A stretch of DNA of 8,318 nt from Bacteroidota bacterium. Its GTDB lineage: Bacteria > Bacteroidota > Bacteroidia > J057. Below are positions 1-7,425 of the stretch, in pieces; positions within the stretch are counted from its first letter, which is position 1, and each line of letters opens with the position of its first letter. Location: positions 1 to 8,318 of the forward strand of contig RFHL01000205.1 in NCBI GenBank assembly GCA_003696875.1, read 5' to 3'. The notes beneath the pieces were generated by a model, which worked only from the letters and a program-made list of their open reading frames with translations, did not search any database and was not told the origin of the DNA. Both the position numbers and the translations under genes were made by a program.

Positions 1-286
1 GGCGGGCACCTTTGCCCGCTGGCTCATGCCGTGGTTTTACCTGGTCTTCATGGCTTCGCCCCTCTCCTATCTGATCGACATCCGCCGCAAGCTGCGGGTC
101 TTTCTCTACTACAACCTGGCCCTGTTTCTGCTGCGCCTGATCGCCATCTGGGGTGCCGGCACATGGCTGGGCGACCCGGTCCTGACGGTACAGGTCTTCA
201 GCCTGGTGGGGGGGATCCTTACCGGAGGCCAGCTGGCGTATCTGCTTTGGCTGGGTGGAGTCTGGGGTCAGGGGAAAAGTCGCTGA
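1..286 (+). CDS. C-terminal part of a multi-pass membrane protein, probably a polysaccharide flippase (5' end outside window)
   Basis: The reading frame is open from the first bases of the window and ends at TGA 284-286, giving about 94 residues; the start lies upstream. The visible part is strongly hydrophobic with three likely membrane segments: one around WFYLVFMASPLSYLI, one around FLYYNLALFLLRLIAIWGAG, and a last one running to LAYLLWLGGVWG. They are joined by short basic loops (DIRRKLR) and followed by a short tail ending GQGKSR. The layout and the ASPLSYLIDIRRKLR-type loop resemble the C-terminal end of Wzx-like oligosaccharide/lipopolysaccharide flippases of the MOP superfamily, which move lipid-linked sugar units across the inner membrane. 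No catalytic motif is available to confirm this, so another polytopic transporter is possible. Its 3' end overlaps the convergent pdxH gene by 19 bases. Confidence 0.55.
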   Translation, partial: AGTFARWLMPWFYLVFMASPLSYLIDIRRKLRVFLYYNLALFLLRLIAIWGAGTWLGDPVLTVQVFSLVGGILTGGQLAYLLWLGGVWGQGKSR

Positions 287-918
287 CGCAGCCAGTTCCC
301 GCCGGCCTGCCGGCGGTAGGCGATGCGGTCGTGCAGGCGGCTGGCCCGCCCCTGCCAAAACTCGATGTAGTCGGGGACCACCCGGTAGCCGCCCCAGTAG
401 GGCGGGCGGGGGACTTCCCCTTCGTCCCCAAAGCGCTGCATTACTTCCTGAACCCGCTCGGTGAGCGCTTCCCGGCTAGGGAGCACCTGGCTCTGGGACG
501 AGGCCCAGGCGCCTACCCGGCTGCCGCGGTCGCGGCTATTGAAGTACTCGTCCGACTCGGCCGCGCTTACTTTCTCCACTTGACCCTCGATCCGAACCTG
601 TCGCTCCAGCTCAGCCCAAAAGAAGTTGAGGCATACCTGTGGGTTGGCGGCCATTTCTTCCCCTTTGCGGCTTTCGTAATTGGTGTAGAAGACGAAGCCC
701 TGCTCATCAAAGCCCTTGAGCAACACCACCCGCAGGGTGGGGCGGCCATTTACGGCCGTGGCCAGTGACATGGCGTTTGGCTCGGGCACCTCGGCCTTTA
801 CGGCCTCCTGAAACCAGCTTTCAAACTGCTGAATGGGATCGGGGTGGACTTGTTGTTCGTCGAGGGCGCCCCGCAGATATTCGGTACGGAGGGCGGCCAC
901 TTCTTTTCGGATAGACAT
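268..918 (-). CDS. pdxH: Pyridoxamine/pyridoxine 5'-phosphate oxidase
   Basis: This 216-residue protein matches the usual PdxH length (about 218 in E. coli). PdxH is a cytosolic FMN enzyme that oxidises pyridoxamine 5'-phosphate or pyridoxine 5'-phosphate to pyridoxal 5'-phosphate with O2, the last step of vitamin B6 salvage and of the DXP-dependent route. Visible family marks are the FMN-binding stretch RVVLLKGFDEQGFVFYTN (63-80) followed by SRKGEEMA, the SRVGAWASSQS segment (133-143), the PYWGGYRV motif (173-180), the signature IEFWQGRASRLHDR (185-198), and a C-terminal RLFP equivalent to the usual RLAP. ATG 916-918 is the natural start, giving the typical N-terminus MSIRKEVAALRTEY. It lies 159 bases downstream of the TolC-family gene on the same strand but behind a terminator, so it probably has its own promoter. 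The 3' end overlaps the convergent flippase-like gene. Confidence 0.96.
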   Translation of the reverse strand: MSIRKEVAALRTEYLRGALDEQQVHPDPIQQFESWFQEAVKAEVPEPNAMSLATAVNGRPTLRVVLLKGFDEQGFVFYTNYESRKGEEMAANPQVCLNFFWAELERQVRIEGQVEKVSAAESDEYFNSRDRGSRVGAWASSQSQVLPSREALTERVQEVMQRFGDEGEVPRPPYWGGYRVVPDYIEFWQGRASRLHDRIAYRRQAGGNWLRQRLFP

Positions 919-935
919 GGTAGGCGATTGGAATT

Positions 936-951
936 GCAGGATATTTCCTGC
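936..951. promoter_or_regulatory. Short palindrome in the pdxH 5' region
   Basis: GCAGGA-TATT-TCCTGC is a perfect 6-base inverted repeat with a 4-base spacer, ending 17 bases upstream of the pdxH ATG. It could be an operator or a small hairpin in the leader. A 6-base arm can occur by chance, and I recognise no known regulator for it. Confidence 0.25.
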
Positions 952-1000
952 CAGAAAAAGATGTGCAAGAAAGGCAAGAACGGGGTAGGGCGGAGGCCTA

Positions 1001-1041
1001 AAAATACGAAAATCCCGCCTTCCAAACGAAGAAGGCGGGAT
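1001..1041 (-). terminator. Intrinsic terminator of the efflux operon
   Basis: A perfect 11-base stem (1012-1022 with 1031-1041; ATCCCGCCTTC arm) encloses an 8-base loop. Read on the minus strand it is followed directly by TTTTCGTATTTTT. It begins 37 bases after the TAG stop of the TolC-family gene, where the end of the efflux operon transcript is expected. The U-rich tract lies on the minus-strand side only, so it should act mainly in that direction and insulate pdxH from the operon. Confidence 0.88.
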
Positions 1042-1077
1042 GAAGTTTCTTCCAGAATGAGGAATGCTAAAATGGTA

Positions 1078-2448
1078 CTACTCTCCTTCCGGCAGCAACA
1101 AACCACTGAGCCGCATCAGTTCGACTTCATTGACCTTGACGTCAAAGCGGGCATTGTTGAGCTGGATCTCGGCATTGAAGAGGTTGAGCTGGGCCTCGCG
1201 AAAGGCGAGGCCAGTGGCTTGCCCCAGATCATAGGCATCCCGGGTGCGGGCAAAGTTGAGGCGGGCCGCCTCCAGGCGGGCCTGGCTCAGGTCCAGTACC
1301 TTCAGGTTGTGGCGGTAGGTCGCGTGGGCCTTGCGCAGGTCGCGGATCAGGTTCTGCTCCGTCTCCCGGTACTGCAGGCGGCTGTTGGCGAGGGAGACCT
1401 CGGCATTCTGGATGTTGCGGCTCACCTGGTTGCCATTGAAGATGTTGAAGGAGAGCGTCGCCCCGGCGGCCAGCCCTACCGACTCGATGGTCCGGGCAAA
1501 GGAAATCGGCCCGTTGTTGGCGTAGTTGTAGCCGTAGGAGGCATTGAGCGAAAGGCGGGGATAGCGGCCCGACTGGGCTACGCGCAGGTTGAGCTCGGCC
1601 GCCTGCCGCGCTTCTTGTGCGGCAAGGAGTTCGGCATTGTTTTCCCGCACATACTGGGCGAGAACTTCCCAATCGAGGTCTCCACGCAACTGGAGCAGGG
1701 TCTCCACCTCATAGCGGGCTTCGATATCCTGACCCAGGAGGGCATTGAGGTCGCGGCGGGCATTGTCCCGCAGCAGAGCAGCCTGGGCCAGGGCGATGCT
1801 GTCGGCCTGCAGGTCGACCCGGGCGTTGAGGACGGCCAGACCGGTGGCGCTCCCAAACTGGGCCTGGTTGCGCACCTGCGCCAGGCGGGCTTGTGAGCGG
1901 GCCAGGCTTTGCTCCTGTAGCGCATAGGCCAGCGTCTGCCGCCCCAACTGATAGTAGCCCAGCATCACCTGGGCCAGCGTCGCCTCGATGACGGCGCGGG
2001 TCTGTTCCTGCGTCAGGGCTGCCTGGCTCTTGAGGACCCGGTAGCGGTAGACATTGCCCAGCCCGTCAAAGACGGTGTAGGCGACGCCCAGAGAGCCCCC
2101 AGCCGAGGAGGTTTGCAGGCCGTTGATGGAATTTTCCACGAGGATGGGGGCCCCGGTATTGGGATCGGTGCCGGTGATGAGTTCGGCCGTGGCGTTGTTG
2201 TTGTTGTAATTGGCATTGCCGGAGAGGGTCACCGCCGGCAGCAGGCCGGCGGCCCCGGGATGGGCGCTGTTCTCGGCGATGCGGGCATTGTTGCGGGCGA
2301 CCTGTATGCCATAGTTGGCATTCAGGGCCTGGGCGACGGCCGCATCCAGGGTCAGAACTTCCTGGGCCCTGAGAGGGCCGCCCAGCAGGCTGAACAGGAG
2401 CAGCACGCTCGCCGCAATGATGAGGGATTTTATGGTGGAAAAGATCAT
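1078..2448 (-). CDS. TolC-family outer membrane efflux protein
   Basis: This 456-residue protein is the outer-membrane channel of a tripartite efflux system. The reading frame is open further upstream, but that extension overlaps the RND gene in another frame and looks like shadow sequence. The ATG at 2446-2448 gives a clear signal peptide: MIFSTIKSLI, then the hydrophobic AASVLLLFSLLGG, with a likely cut after LRA (residue 28) before QEVLTLDAAVAQAL, the typical first helix of TolC-type proteins. The rest shows the family's duplicated helix-strand-helix plan. The first half has AYTVFDGLGNVYRYRVLKSQAA-like strand and helix sequence, the second half SFNIFNGNQVSRNIQNAE, and both carry long Ala/Gln/Leu/Arg-rich coiled-coil helices such as LAQVRNQAQFGSATGLAVLNA. 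Mature length of about 428 fits the family. The start lies 10 bases after the RND stop, so the genes are probably cotranscribed and assemble with the MFP and RND pump. Confidence 0.93.
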   Translation of the reverse strand: MIFSTIKSLIIAASVLLLFSLLGGPLRAQEVLTLDAAVAQALNANYGIQVARNNARIAENSAHPGAAGLLPAVTLSGNANYNNNNATAELITGTDPNTGAPILVENSINGLQTSSAGGSLGVAYTVFDGLGNVYRYRVLKSQAALTQEQTRAVIEATLAQVMLGYYQLGRQTLAYALQEQSLARSQARLAQVRNQAQFGSATGLAVLNARVDLQADSIALAQAALLRDNARRDLNALLGQDIEARYEVETLLQLRGDLDWEVLAQYVRENNAELLAAQEARQAAELNLRVAQSGRYPRLSLNASYGYNYANNGPISFARTIESVGLAAGATLSFNIFNGNQVSRNIQNAEVSLANSRLQYRETEQNLIRDLRKAHATYRHNLKVLDLSQARLEAARLNFARTRDAYDLGQATGLAFREAQLNLFNAEIQLNNARFDVKVNEVELMRLSGLLLPEGE

Positions 2449-2458
2449 AGGATCAAGC

Positions 2459-5400
2459 TTAGAAAATGGCGGTGAGCAACAGGATGAGTCCGACCAGCGC
2501 CAGGGGCAGGGCCAGCCAGAGTACATAGTAGGTCTTGCGGCCCGGATTGGCCGGCTCCAGCTCGACCGGGGCGGGGCGCTTGCCTTCCCATAACCAGACG
2601 GTGAAGACCTTGTACTGATTGAAAATCGATAGGATGACGGGCAGGGCAATCAGGATGACCACGGTAGCTGCCATCAGGCCAAAGGCAATGGAAGCAGCCA
2701 TCGGGATGAGGAATTGCGCCTGAAAACTGCGCTCCAGGATGAGCGGCCCCAGGCCGGCGATGGTGGTCACCGAGGTAAGGAAGATCGGCCGGAAGCGGGA
2801 CACGGCGGCTTCTTCCAAGGCCTGGTAGAAGGGCTTGCCGTCCTTGATCAGGCCGTTGAAGGCACTCACCATCACCAGGGAGTCATTGACCATAATCCCG
2901 ATAAGACCGATGATACCCAGGCCGGAGAAGATAAAGCTGATGGGCATCCCCAGGAGGCCGTGCCCCAGGATGACGCCGACCAGCCCGAAGGGCAAGGTGA
3001 GCAGGACCGCTATCGTCTGACTCACGGACCGGAAGGTCAGCATGATGATGGACACGATCAGAATCAGGGTGATAGGGAAGACGAGTTGCCCGGATTCCTG
3101 GGTCTTGCTGTTCTCCCGCACCTGCCCTTCAAAGGAAAAGCGCACGCTGGGATAGGTCGCCAGGATCGGCGGTAGGATCTCGTTTTCGATCGTAGCCAGC
3201 ATCTCGTTGGTGGAGACATCGGGCGAGGCCAGGTCGGCCTCGACCCGGATTTCGCGCTTGCCGTCCAGGCGGTTGATGGCAATCACCCCCCGCTCAATGT
3301 CAAAGTCGGCAATCTCCGACAGCGGATAGGTGGCCCCGTTGTTGGTGCGGATGCGCATGTTTTCCAGCTTGCCCACCGACGAGCGGTCGTTGGCGTCATA
3401 GCGCACCCAGACCTTGACCTCGTCCTGCCCGCGCTGCAGGCGCTGCACCTCGGCCCCGAAAAAGCCTTGCCGCACCTGTCGCACCACTTCCTGGTTGTTC
3501 AAGCCCAGGAGGTAGGCTTTCTCTTTCAGGCGCACATCCACCTCGCGCAGGCCCTGCTGGTTGTTGTCCGAGACGTCGCGCAAATCCGAAAGGGCATTCA
3601 GCGCCTCCTTCAGAGACTCGACGGCGGCAATCACTTCGTTTTGGTTGTCGCCATACATGGCGATGGAGACGGGCTTACCAAAGGGTGCGGCGATAGAGTA
3701 GGTCAGGGTCTCTGCCCCGGGAATGGCCCCGGCTTTTTTCCGAAAGGCGTCGGTGATGGTGAGCGAAGGGATGCCCCGGGTTTCGCCATCGACCAGATTG
3801 ACCAGGAGATTGCCTTCGTAGGTGGAGGGACCCAGGTTGTTGCTCACGATGGAGACGATGTCCTTGCCGTCGGGTCGGGTGGCCTTGATGCTGTCGTTGA
3901 CGGCCCAGATAGCCTTCTCAATATGGTCCAGCCACTGCTGTGTGACCGGCTCGCGGGTGCCGGCCGGCAGCTTGAGCCGCACCGTCACAAAGTCACTTTC
4001 GATAAAGGGAAAAATGGTGGTCTTGACCATGCCGCCACCCACCAGCCCGAAGCTGAGGATGAGCAGCGCAATGGGAATCATGATTCCCAGGAAGTTATGT
4101 CGCAGGAAAAAGCGGAGCGAAGGGGCATAGAGCCGGTCCTTCATCCAGTCCATGAAGTCCCAAAAGGCATGTTGCACCCGCATCAAGGAGCGCTCAATAC
4201 GCGCCATGAAGCTCGGGTCGGTGTCCAGATTGTAGTCGGGACGGGACTTTTGCTTCCGCAGGGCCTTGGAATGGGCGATGTGGCCGGGGAGGATAAAGGT
4301 TCCTTCGATCAGGGAGAAGGTCAGGGTCAGAATGACGACGATGGAGAGATCGGAGAAGAAGTCGCCGGTGATCCCATCGAGGAAGAGGAAGCTGCCGAAA
4401 GCGACCATCGTGGTCAATACCGCCGACACGACGGCAGGTAGCACTTCCATGGTGCCATTGACGGCCGCCCGAAAGGGCGACTCGCCCCGTTCCCAGTGCT
4501 GGTAGATATTTTCCGAAATCACGATGCCGTCATCGACCAGAATCCCCAGCACCAGTATCATCCCGAAGAGGGAGATGGCGTTGATGGTGAGGCCCACGGC
4601 AATCCCGGTCATAAACATCCCGAAAATCGAGATCGGAATGGCCAGGGCCACCCAGAAGGCCAGCCGGATCTGCAGAAACATGGCCAGAATGATCACCACC
4701 AGCACGAAGCCGATCAGGCCGTTTTTGACCAGCAGGTCGATCCGCTGCCGTAGGATGATGGAGCCGTCATTGATGATGACGGCCTGCACGAGCTCATTCT
4801 CGGCGTTGAAGGTGGCGATGTAGTCGTTGATAAAGTCGGAGATGAAGAGCAGGCTCTCGTCGTTGGTGTTACTCGCCTCGATGCGTACCGCGGGCTTACC
4901 GTTCACGAAGACGCGATCGGGCGTATCGGCCCAGTCGTCGCGAACCTCGGCCACATCCCGCAGCCGCAGGCGGCGGCCGTCGGGAGTCGTGGCGACGAGT
5001 ATATCGACCAGGTCATCGGCATAGTACCCCTTGGAACGCGAGCGGATGAGCAGTTCCTCCCGCTCCGACTTGATGGTGCCCCCGGTCAGCTCGATGTTGG
5101 CGCGCTGTACGGCCTGCACGATCTGGTCAAAGGTCAGGTTGTAGGTGCGCAGGGCCTCCTCGCTCACCTCAATGCGGATCTCTTCTTCCGGAAAACCGGC
5201 GAGATTGATCTTGGAGATACCGTCCACCGCCAGCAGATCTGACTCGATCTGCCGGGCAAAGCGCTTCAGGGTGCGCAGGTCGGTATCGCCGCTGATGGCA
5301 AAGTTGATCGCCAGCGTCAGAGCCTCCCGCTTGAAGATGATCGGCGGCTCCATGGAGCCGGGGAAGGAATTGATCTGATCGACGGCATTCTTGACGTCGG

Positions 5401-5719
5401 CCAGGACCACGTCGATGTTGTTGCCGCGCTTGACCTCGATGGTCACCGAGCCGCTGTTTTCGCTACAGACCGAGGTAACCCGGTCGATGCCCGTGAGCCC
5501 CTGCAGGTTGTCCTCGATCTTGGCGACGATCCCTTCCTCGATCTCAGCCGGTGAGGCACCGGGATATACGGCCTGCACGACGATAAACTTGGTGTCGCTC
5601 TCGGGGAAGAAGGTCGAGCGGGTATTGAGCAGGCCAAAGACGCCAAAGATGGCGATCATGATCATGAGGAGGTTCCCCGCGATCGGATATTTGATAAAGT
5701 AACCTATGAATCCTTTCAT
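2459..5719 (-). CDS. RND-family efflux pump inner-membrane subunit (AcrB-like)
   Basis: This 1086-residue protein has the RND architecture: TM1 (about 12-32), a large porter loop, TM2-TM6 (about 336-480), TM7 (about 540-560), a second large loop, then TM8-TM12 (about 880-1030). It is the proton-driven pump that takes substrate from the periplasm or outer leaflet and passes it to the TolC channel. TM4 carries the paired aspartates in GILVDDGIVISENI (D396, D397), equivalent to AcrB D407/D408. TM10 reads GIMVNDSLVMV, so the AcrB K940 position is Val944. The SEREELLIRS and TNDESLL stretches are typical of the porter domain. After TM12 comes a polar linker (about WEGKRPAPVELEPANPGRK) and then an extra hydrophobic segment at 1063-1086 that ends the protein. 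It starts 32 bases after the MFP stop and ends 10 bases before the TolC-family start. Substrate cannot be read from the sequence; drug or hydrophobic-compound export is more likely than metal export, since the CusA-type methionine signature is absent. Confidence 0.95.
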   Translation of the reverse strand: MKGFIGYFIKYPIAGNLLMIMIAIFGVFGLLNTRSTFFPESDTKFIVVQAVYPGASPAEIEEGIVAKIEDNLQGLTGIDRVTSVCSENSGSVTIEVKRGNNIDVVLADVKNAVDQINSFPGSMEPPIIFKREALTLAINFAISGDTDLRTLKRFARQIESDLLAVDGISKINLAGFPEEEIRIEVSEEALRTYNLTFDQIVQAVQRANIELTGGTIKSEREELLIRSRSKGYYADDLVDILVATTPDGRRLRLRDVAEVRDDWADTPDRVFVNGKPAVRIEASNTNDESLLFISDFINDYIATFNAENELVQAVIINDGSIILRQRIDLLVKNGLIGFVLVVIILAMFLQIRLAFWVALAIPISIFGMFMTGIAVGLTINAISLFGMILVLGILVDDGIVISENIYQHWERGESPFRAAVNGTMEVLPAVVSAVLTTMVAFGSFLFLDGITGDFFSDLSIVVILTLTFSLIEGTFILPGHIAHSKALRKQKSRPDYNLDTDPSFMARIERSLMRVQHAFWDFMDWMKDRLYAPSLRFFLRHNFLGIMIPIALLILSFGLVGGGMVKTTIFPFIESDFVTVRLKLPAGTREPVTQQWLDHIEKAIWAVNDSIKATRPDGKDIVSIVSNNLGPSTYEGNLLVNLVDGETRGIPSLTITDAFRKKAGAIPGAETLTYSIAAPFGKPVSIAMYGDNQNEVIAAVESLKEALNALSDLRDVSDNNQQGLREVDVRLKEKAYLLGLNNQEVVRQVRQGFFGAEVQRLQRGQDEVKVWVRYDANDRSSVGKLENMRIRTNNGATYPLSEIADFDIERGVIAINRLDGKREIRVEADLASPDVSTNEMLATIENEILPPILATYPSVRFSFEGQVRENSKTQESGQLVFPITLILIVSIIMLTFRSVSQTIAVLLTLPFGLVGVILGHGLLGMPISFIFSGLGIIGLIGIMVNDSLVMVSAFNGLIKDGKPFYQALEEAAVSRFRPIFLTSVTTIAGLGPLILERSFQAQFLIPMAASIAFGLMAATVVILIALPVILSIFNQYKVFTVWLWEGKRPAPVELEPANPGRKTYYVLWLALPLALVGLILLLTAIF

Positions 5720-5751
5720 GAGATATTCGGCGTTGGATAGCGGGAAATGAC

Positions 5752-6870
5752 TTACTCAGCCGCCGGCTGAAAAGGAGCGACCTTCATGCCTTCGTAGGCG
5801 CCTACGAGGCTTTGACCCAGCAGGGTCGTCCCCGTCGGAATTCCCCGTACCACCACCGTCTCGGTCCCATAGCGCACAGGCTGCACCGGGTGCAGGGCCA
5901 GCATCGAGTCGCGTACCACAAAGACTGCCTGCTGATCGATCAGCAGCGCCCGGGGGATTTCGGTTACGGCTTCCAGAGCTCGGCCGGCGACCTCGCCGCT
6001 CAGGTACATGCCCTCGCGCAGGCCACGCCCGCTGGTATTGATAAAGACCTTGGCAGTCTGGGTGTTGGGGTCGATCTGATTGCTGATCCGGTTGACTACC
6101 CCCTGCCAGCTGCCGTCGAGGTTGGTGGAGCGCAGCGTCACCCGGTTGCCGGCCTTGAGGTATTCCAGGTCGCCCAGCGATACGGCCGCCTCCAACTCAT
6201 AGCTGTAAGGGTTAAAAAATTCGCCCAGCTTTTGCCCGACCCGCACCAGGGTCCCTTCCTTGATGTTGGCCTCGGCCACTACCCCGGAGAAAGGGGCCTT
6301 GATCACATACTTACCCAGACGAGTCTCCTGGCTTTGTATGGTGTAAAACAGGTTATAGAGGTTGCGGGCTGATACGAAATACTTTTCGCGCTCATCGACC
6401 GGCTCTGGCAGCGCGGCCAGCGGCTGGGCGGGATCAAACTGAGCGAGGTACTGCGCCCACTGAGGGAAGCTTTCGGGATAGTCGGTCTTGAGATCCGGAA
6501 GCATGAGGGTGATCTGGTTCATCAGGCTACTCTTCTGCGCGAGCAGAGAGAGGCGTGCTTCCTCATCGTCGACCCGGAGCATGGTCTGGCCTTTCTGGAA
6601 GCTGTTGCCTTCGCGAAAGCGGTCCCCTTCCTTGAGGATGCCGCCGACCTCGGCAAAGAGTTCGACCCGCTCCCGGGCGCTGAGGCGGCCGGTGATTTCG
6701 ATGATGGAGGGCAGGTCCTGCTGCCGGCTCGTCAGGGTACGCACCTGCTTGATGCTCACCCCCGGCGCGTTGCGCTCGGAGGGGGGGCGGTTCTTACCCA
6801 TAAAGGAGGCGCCGAATCCGGCCAGGATGAGGAGGGCAATGCCGAGTCCAATGCTGAGCTTTCTGGACAT
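5752..6870 (-). CDS. RND efflux periplasmic adaptor (membrane fusion protein, HlyD/AcrA family)
   Basis: This 372-residue adaptor would bridge the RND pump and the TolC channel in the periplasm. The N-terminus MSRKLSIGLGIALLILAGFGASF is a single membrane anchor or uncleaved signal; there is no lipobox cysteine. Both halves of the lipoyl/barrel-sandwich domain are visible: GRLSARERVELFAEVGGIL with EGNSFQKGQTMLRVDD (61-102), and YVIKAPFSGVVAE with EGTLVRVGQKLGEFF (188-219). Between them is a short helical hairpin interrupted by a proline/aromatic stretch, LPDLKTDYPESFPQW (124-138), which I associate with Bacteroidota adaptors. A beta-barrel domain follows (about 225-300, with DPNTQTAKVFI), then a membrane-proximal domain. 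ATG 6868-6870 is the only good start. It is the first gene of the pump operon, with a candidate MarR operator 32 bases upstream. Confidence 0.94.
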   Translation of the reverse strand: MSRKLSIGLGIALLILAGFGASFMGKNRPPSERNAPGVSIKQVRTLTSRQQDLPSIIEITGRLSARERVELFAEVGGILKEGDRFREGNSFQKGQTMLRVDDEEARLSLLAQKSSLMNQITLMLPDLKTDYPESFPQWAQYLAQFDPAQPLAALPEPVDEREKYFVSARNLYNLFYTIQSQETRLGKYVIKAPFSGVVAEANIKEGTLVRVGQKLGEFFNPYSYELEAAVSLGDLEYLKAGNRVTLRSTNLDGSWQGVVNRISNQIDPNTQTAKVFINTSGRGLREGMYLSGEVAGRALEAVTEIPRALLIDQQAVFVVRDSMLALHPVQPVRYGTETVVVRGIPTGTTLLGQSLVGAYEGMKVAPFQPAAE

Positions 6871-6901
6871 GGTGGTGGAGGTTCGTTTGGAGGAAAATAG
6901 A

Positions 6902-6921
6902 TTTGTTACAAATCAAACTAA
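6902..6921. promoter_or_regulatory. Candidate MarR operator upstream of the efflux operon
   Basis: TTTGTTACAAATCAAACTAA is an imperfect inverted repeat (TTnGTT ... AACnAA) that matches the 20-base element upstream of marR at 15 of 20 positions, with matches concentrated in both half-sites and the ACA core. It lies 32 to 51 bases upstream of the MFP start, where a bound repressor would block transcription. Read on the minus strand it includes TTAGTTTG, a one-mismatch version of the Bacteroidota TAnnTTTG -7 element, but the promoter position is uncertain. Repressor binding is an inference. Confidence 0.62.
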
Positions 6922-6924
6922 ATA

Positions 6925-6953
6925 TGGGAAAGCCGCGGGCAACCTGCCCGCGG
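6925..6953 (-). terminator. GC-rich hairpin between marR and the MFP gene, possible terminator
   Basis: A perfect 8-base stem CCGCGGGC/GCCCGCGG (6933-6940 with 6946-6953) with a 5-base loop begins 4 bases beyond the marR stop. On the minus strand it is followed by only a short CTTTCCC tract, so termination may be partial. It could separate the marR transcript from the efflux operon, or protect the marR mRNA 3' end. Confidence 0.45.
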
Positions 6954-6957
6954 TACA

Positions 6958-7410
6958 TCAGCCATCCGGAATCTGAAGATTTTGGAAAATCCGGCCCAGG
7001 ACCTGCTTGCAGAGCGAGAGCTCGGTTTCGCTTACTCCGGCCGTCGCCTCAGTCATCAGGGCCTCAATATGCGGCAGCAACTCATGATAGAGCGCCCGCC
7101 CGTGGCGGGTGAGGTAGATCCGGCGGTTGCGCCGGTCTTCCTCGTCCACAATGCGTACCACAAAATTCTGATCCTCAAGGCCATCTATGGCCCGGGTGAC
7201 CGAGGTTTTGTTGCGGCCCGCGATGCGGGCCAGATGCTGCTGGTTCTGCCCGTCTTGCGTCCAAAGGTGCACCAGCACGATCCAGTGATCGGGGCTGATG
7301 TCATAGCCCGCCTCCCGCAGCTTGCGGTGCAGGGCCTTGCCCATCACTGATCCAGTGCGCGCGATATGGGCGCCGATGGAGTCTTCGAAGGCTTGGAAAT
7401 CCAGAGGCAT
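6958..7410 (-). CDS. MarR-family transcriptional regulator, likely repressor of the adjacent efflux operon
   Basis: This 150-residue protein is of standard MarR length. The winged helix-turn-helix spans about residues 55-102: QNQQHLARIAGRNKTSVTRA forms the recognition region and the wing is DEEDRRNRRIYLT, matching the D-x-R-D/R-R-x...L-T signature of the family. N- and C-terminal helices would form the dimer interface. One cysteine (C134) is in the C-terminal helix; whether it senses oxidants is unknown. I chose ATG 7408-7410. A TTG at 7426-7428 would add six residues, but it falls inside the candidate -7 element, next to the operator. The gene lies directly upstream of the MFP-RND-TolC genes on the same strand, the common position for a local pump repressor that releases DNA on binding a pump substrate. 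Operator-like repeats precede both marR and the MFP gene. Confidence 0.93.
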   Translation of the reverse strand: MPLDFQAFEDSIGAHIARTGSVMGKALHRKLREAGYDISPDHWIVLVHLWTQDGQNQQHLARIAGRNKTSVTRAIDGLEDQNFVVRIVDEEDRRNRRIYLTRHGRALYHELLPHIEALMTEATAGVSETELSLCKQVLGRIFQNLQIPDG

Positions 7411-7425
7411 AGGCTGGCGCAGCGG

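Noticed and set aside
31..768. Plus-strand open frame of 245 codons
   Set aside because: It runs antisense through pdxH and out of frame through the flippase-like gene, both supported by homology; its composition is that of a shadow frame in GC-rich DNA.
1192..1212. Perfect 8-base-pair hairpin (GGCCTCGC arms, GAAAG loop) within the TolC-family gene
   Set aside because: It is fully explained by the coding sequence GLAFREAQ, has no T tract, and such GC stems are expected in GC-rich coding DNA.
844..1896. Plus-strand open frame of 350 codons
   Set aside because: It is antisense to the TolC-family gene and the pdxH start, crosses the terminator hairpin, and shows no recognisable domain.
2449..2649. 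67-codon N-terminal extension of the TolC-family frame
   Set aside because: It overlaps the RND gene in another frame and is Pro/Ser/Arg-rich; the internal ATG at 2448 gives a proper signal peptide.
3467..4441. Plus-strand open frame of 324 codons inside the RND gene
   Set aside because: It is antisense to conserved RND coding sequence and rich in His/Gln/Gly/Asp, as expected from the complement of hydrophobic codons.
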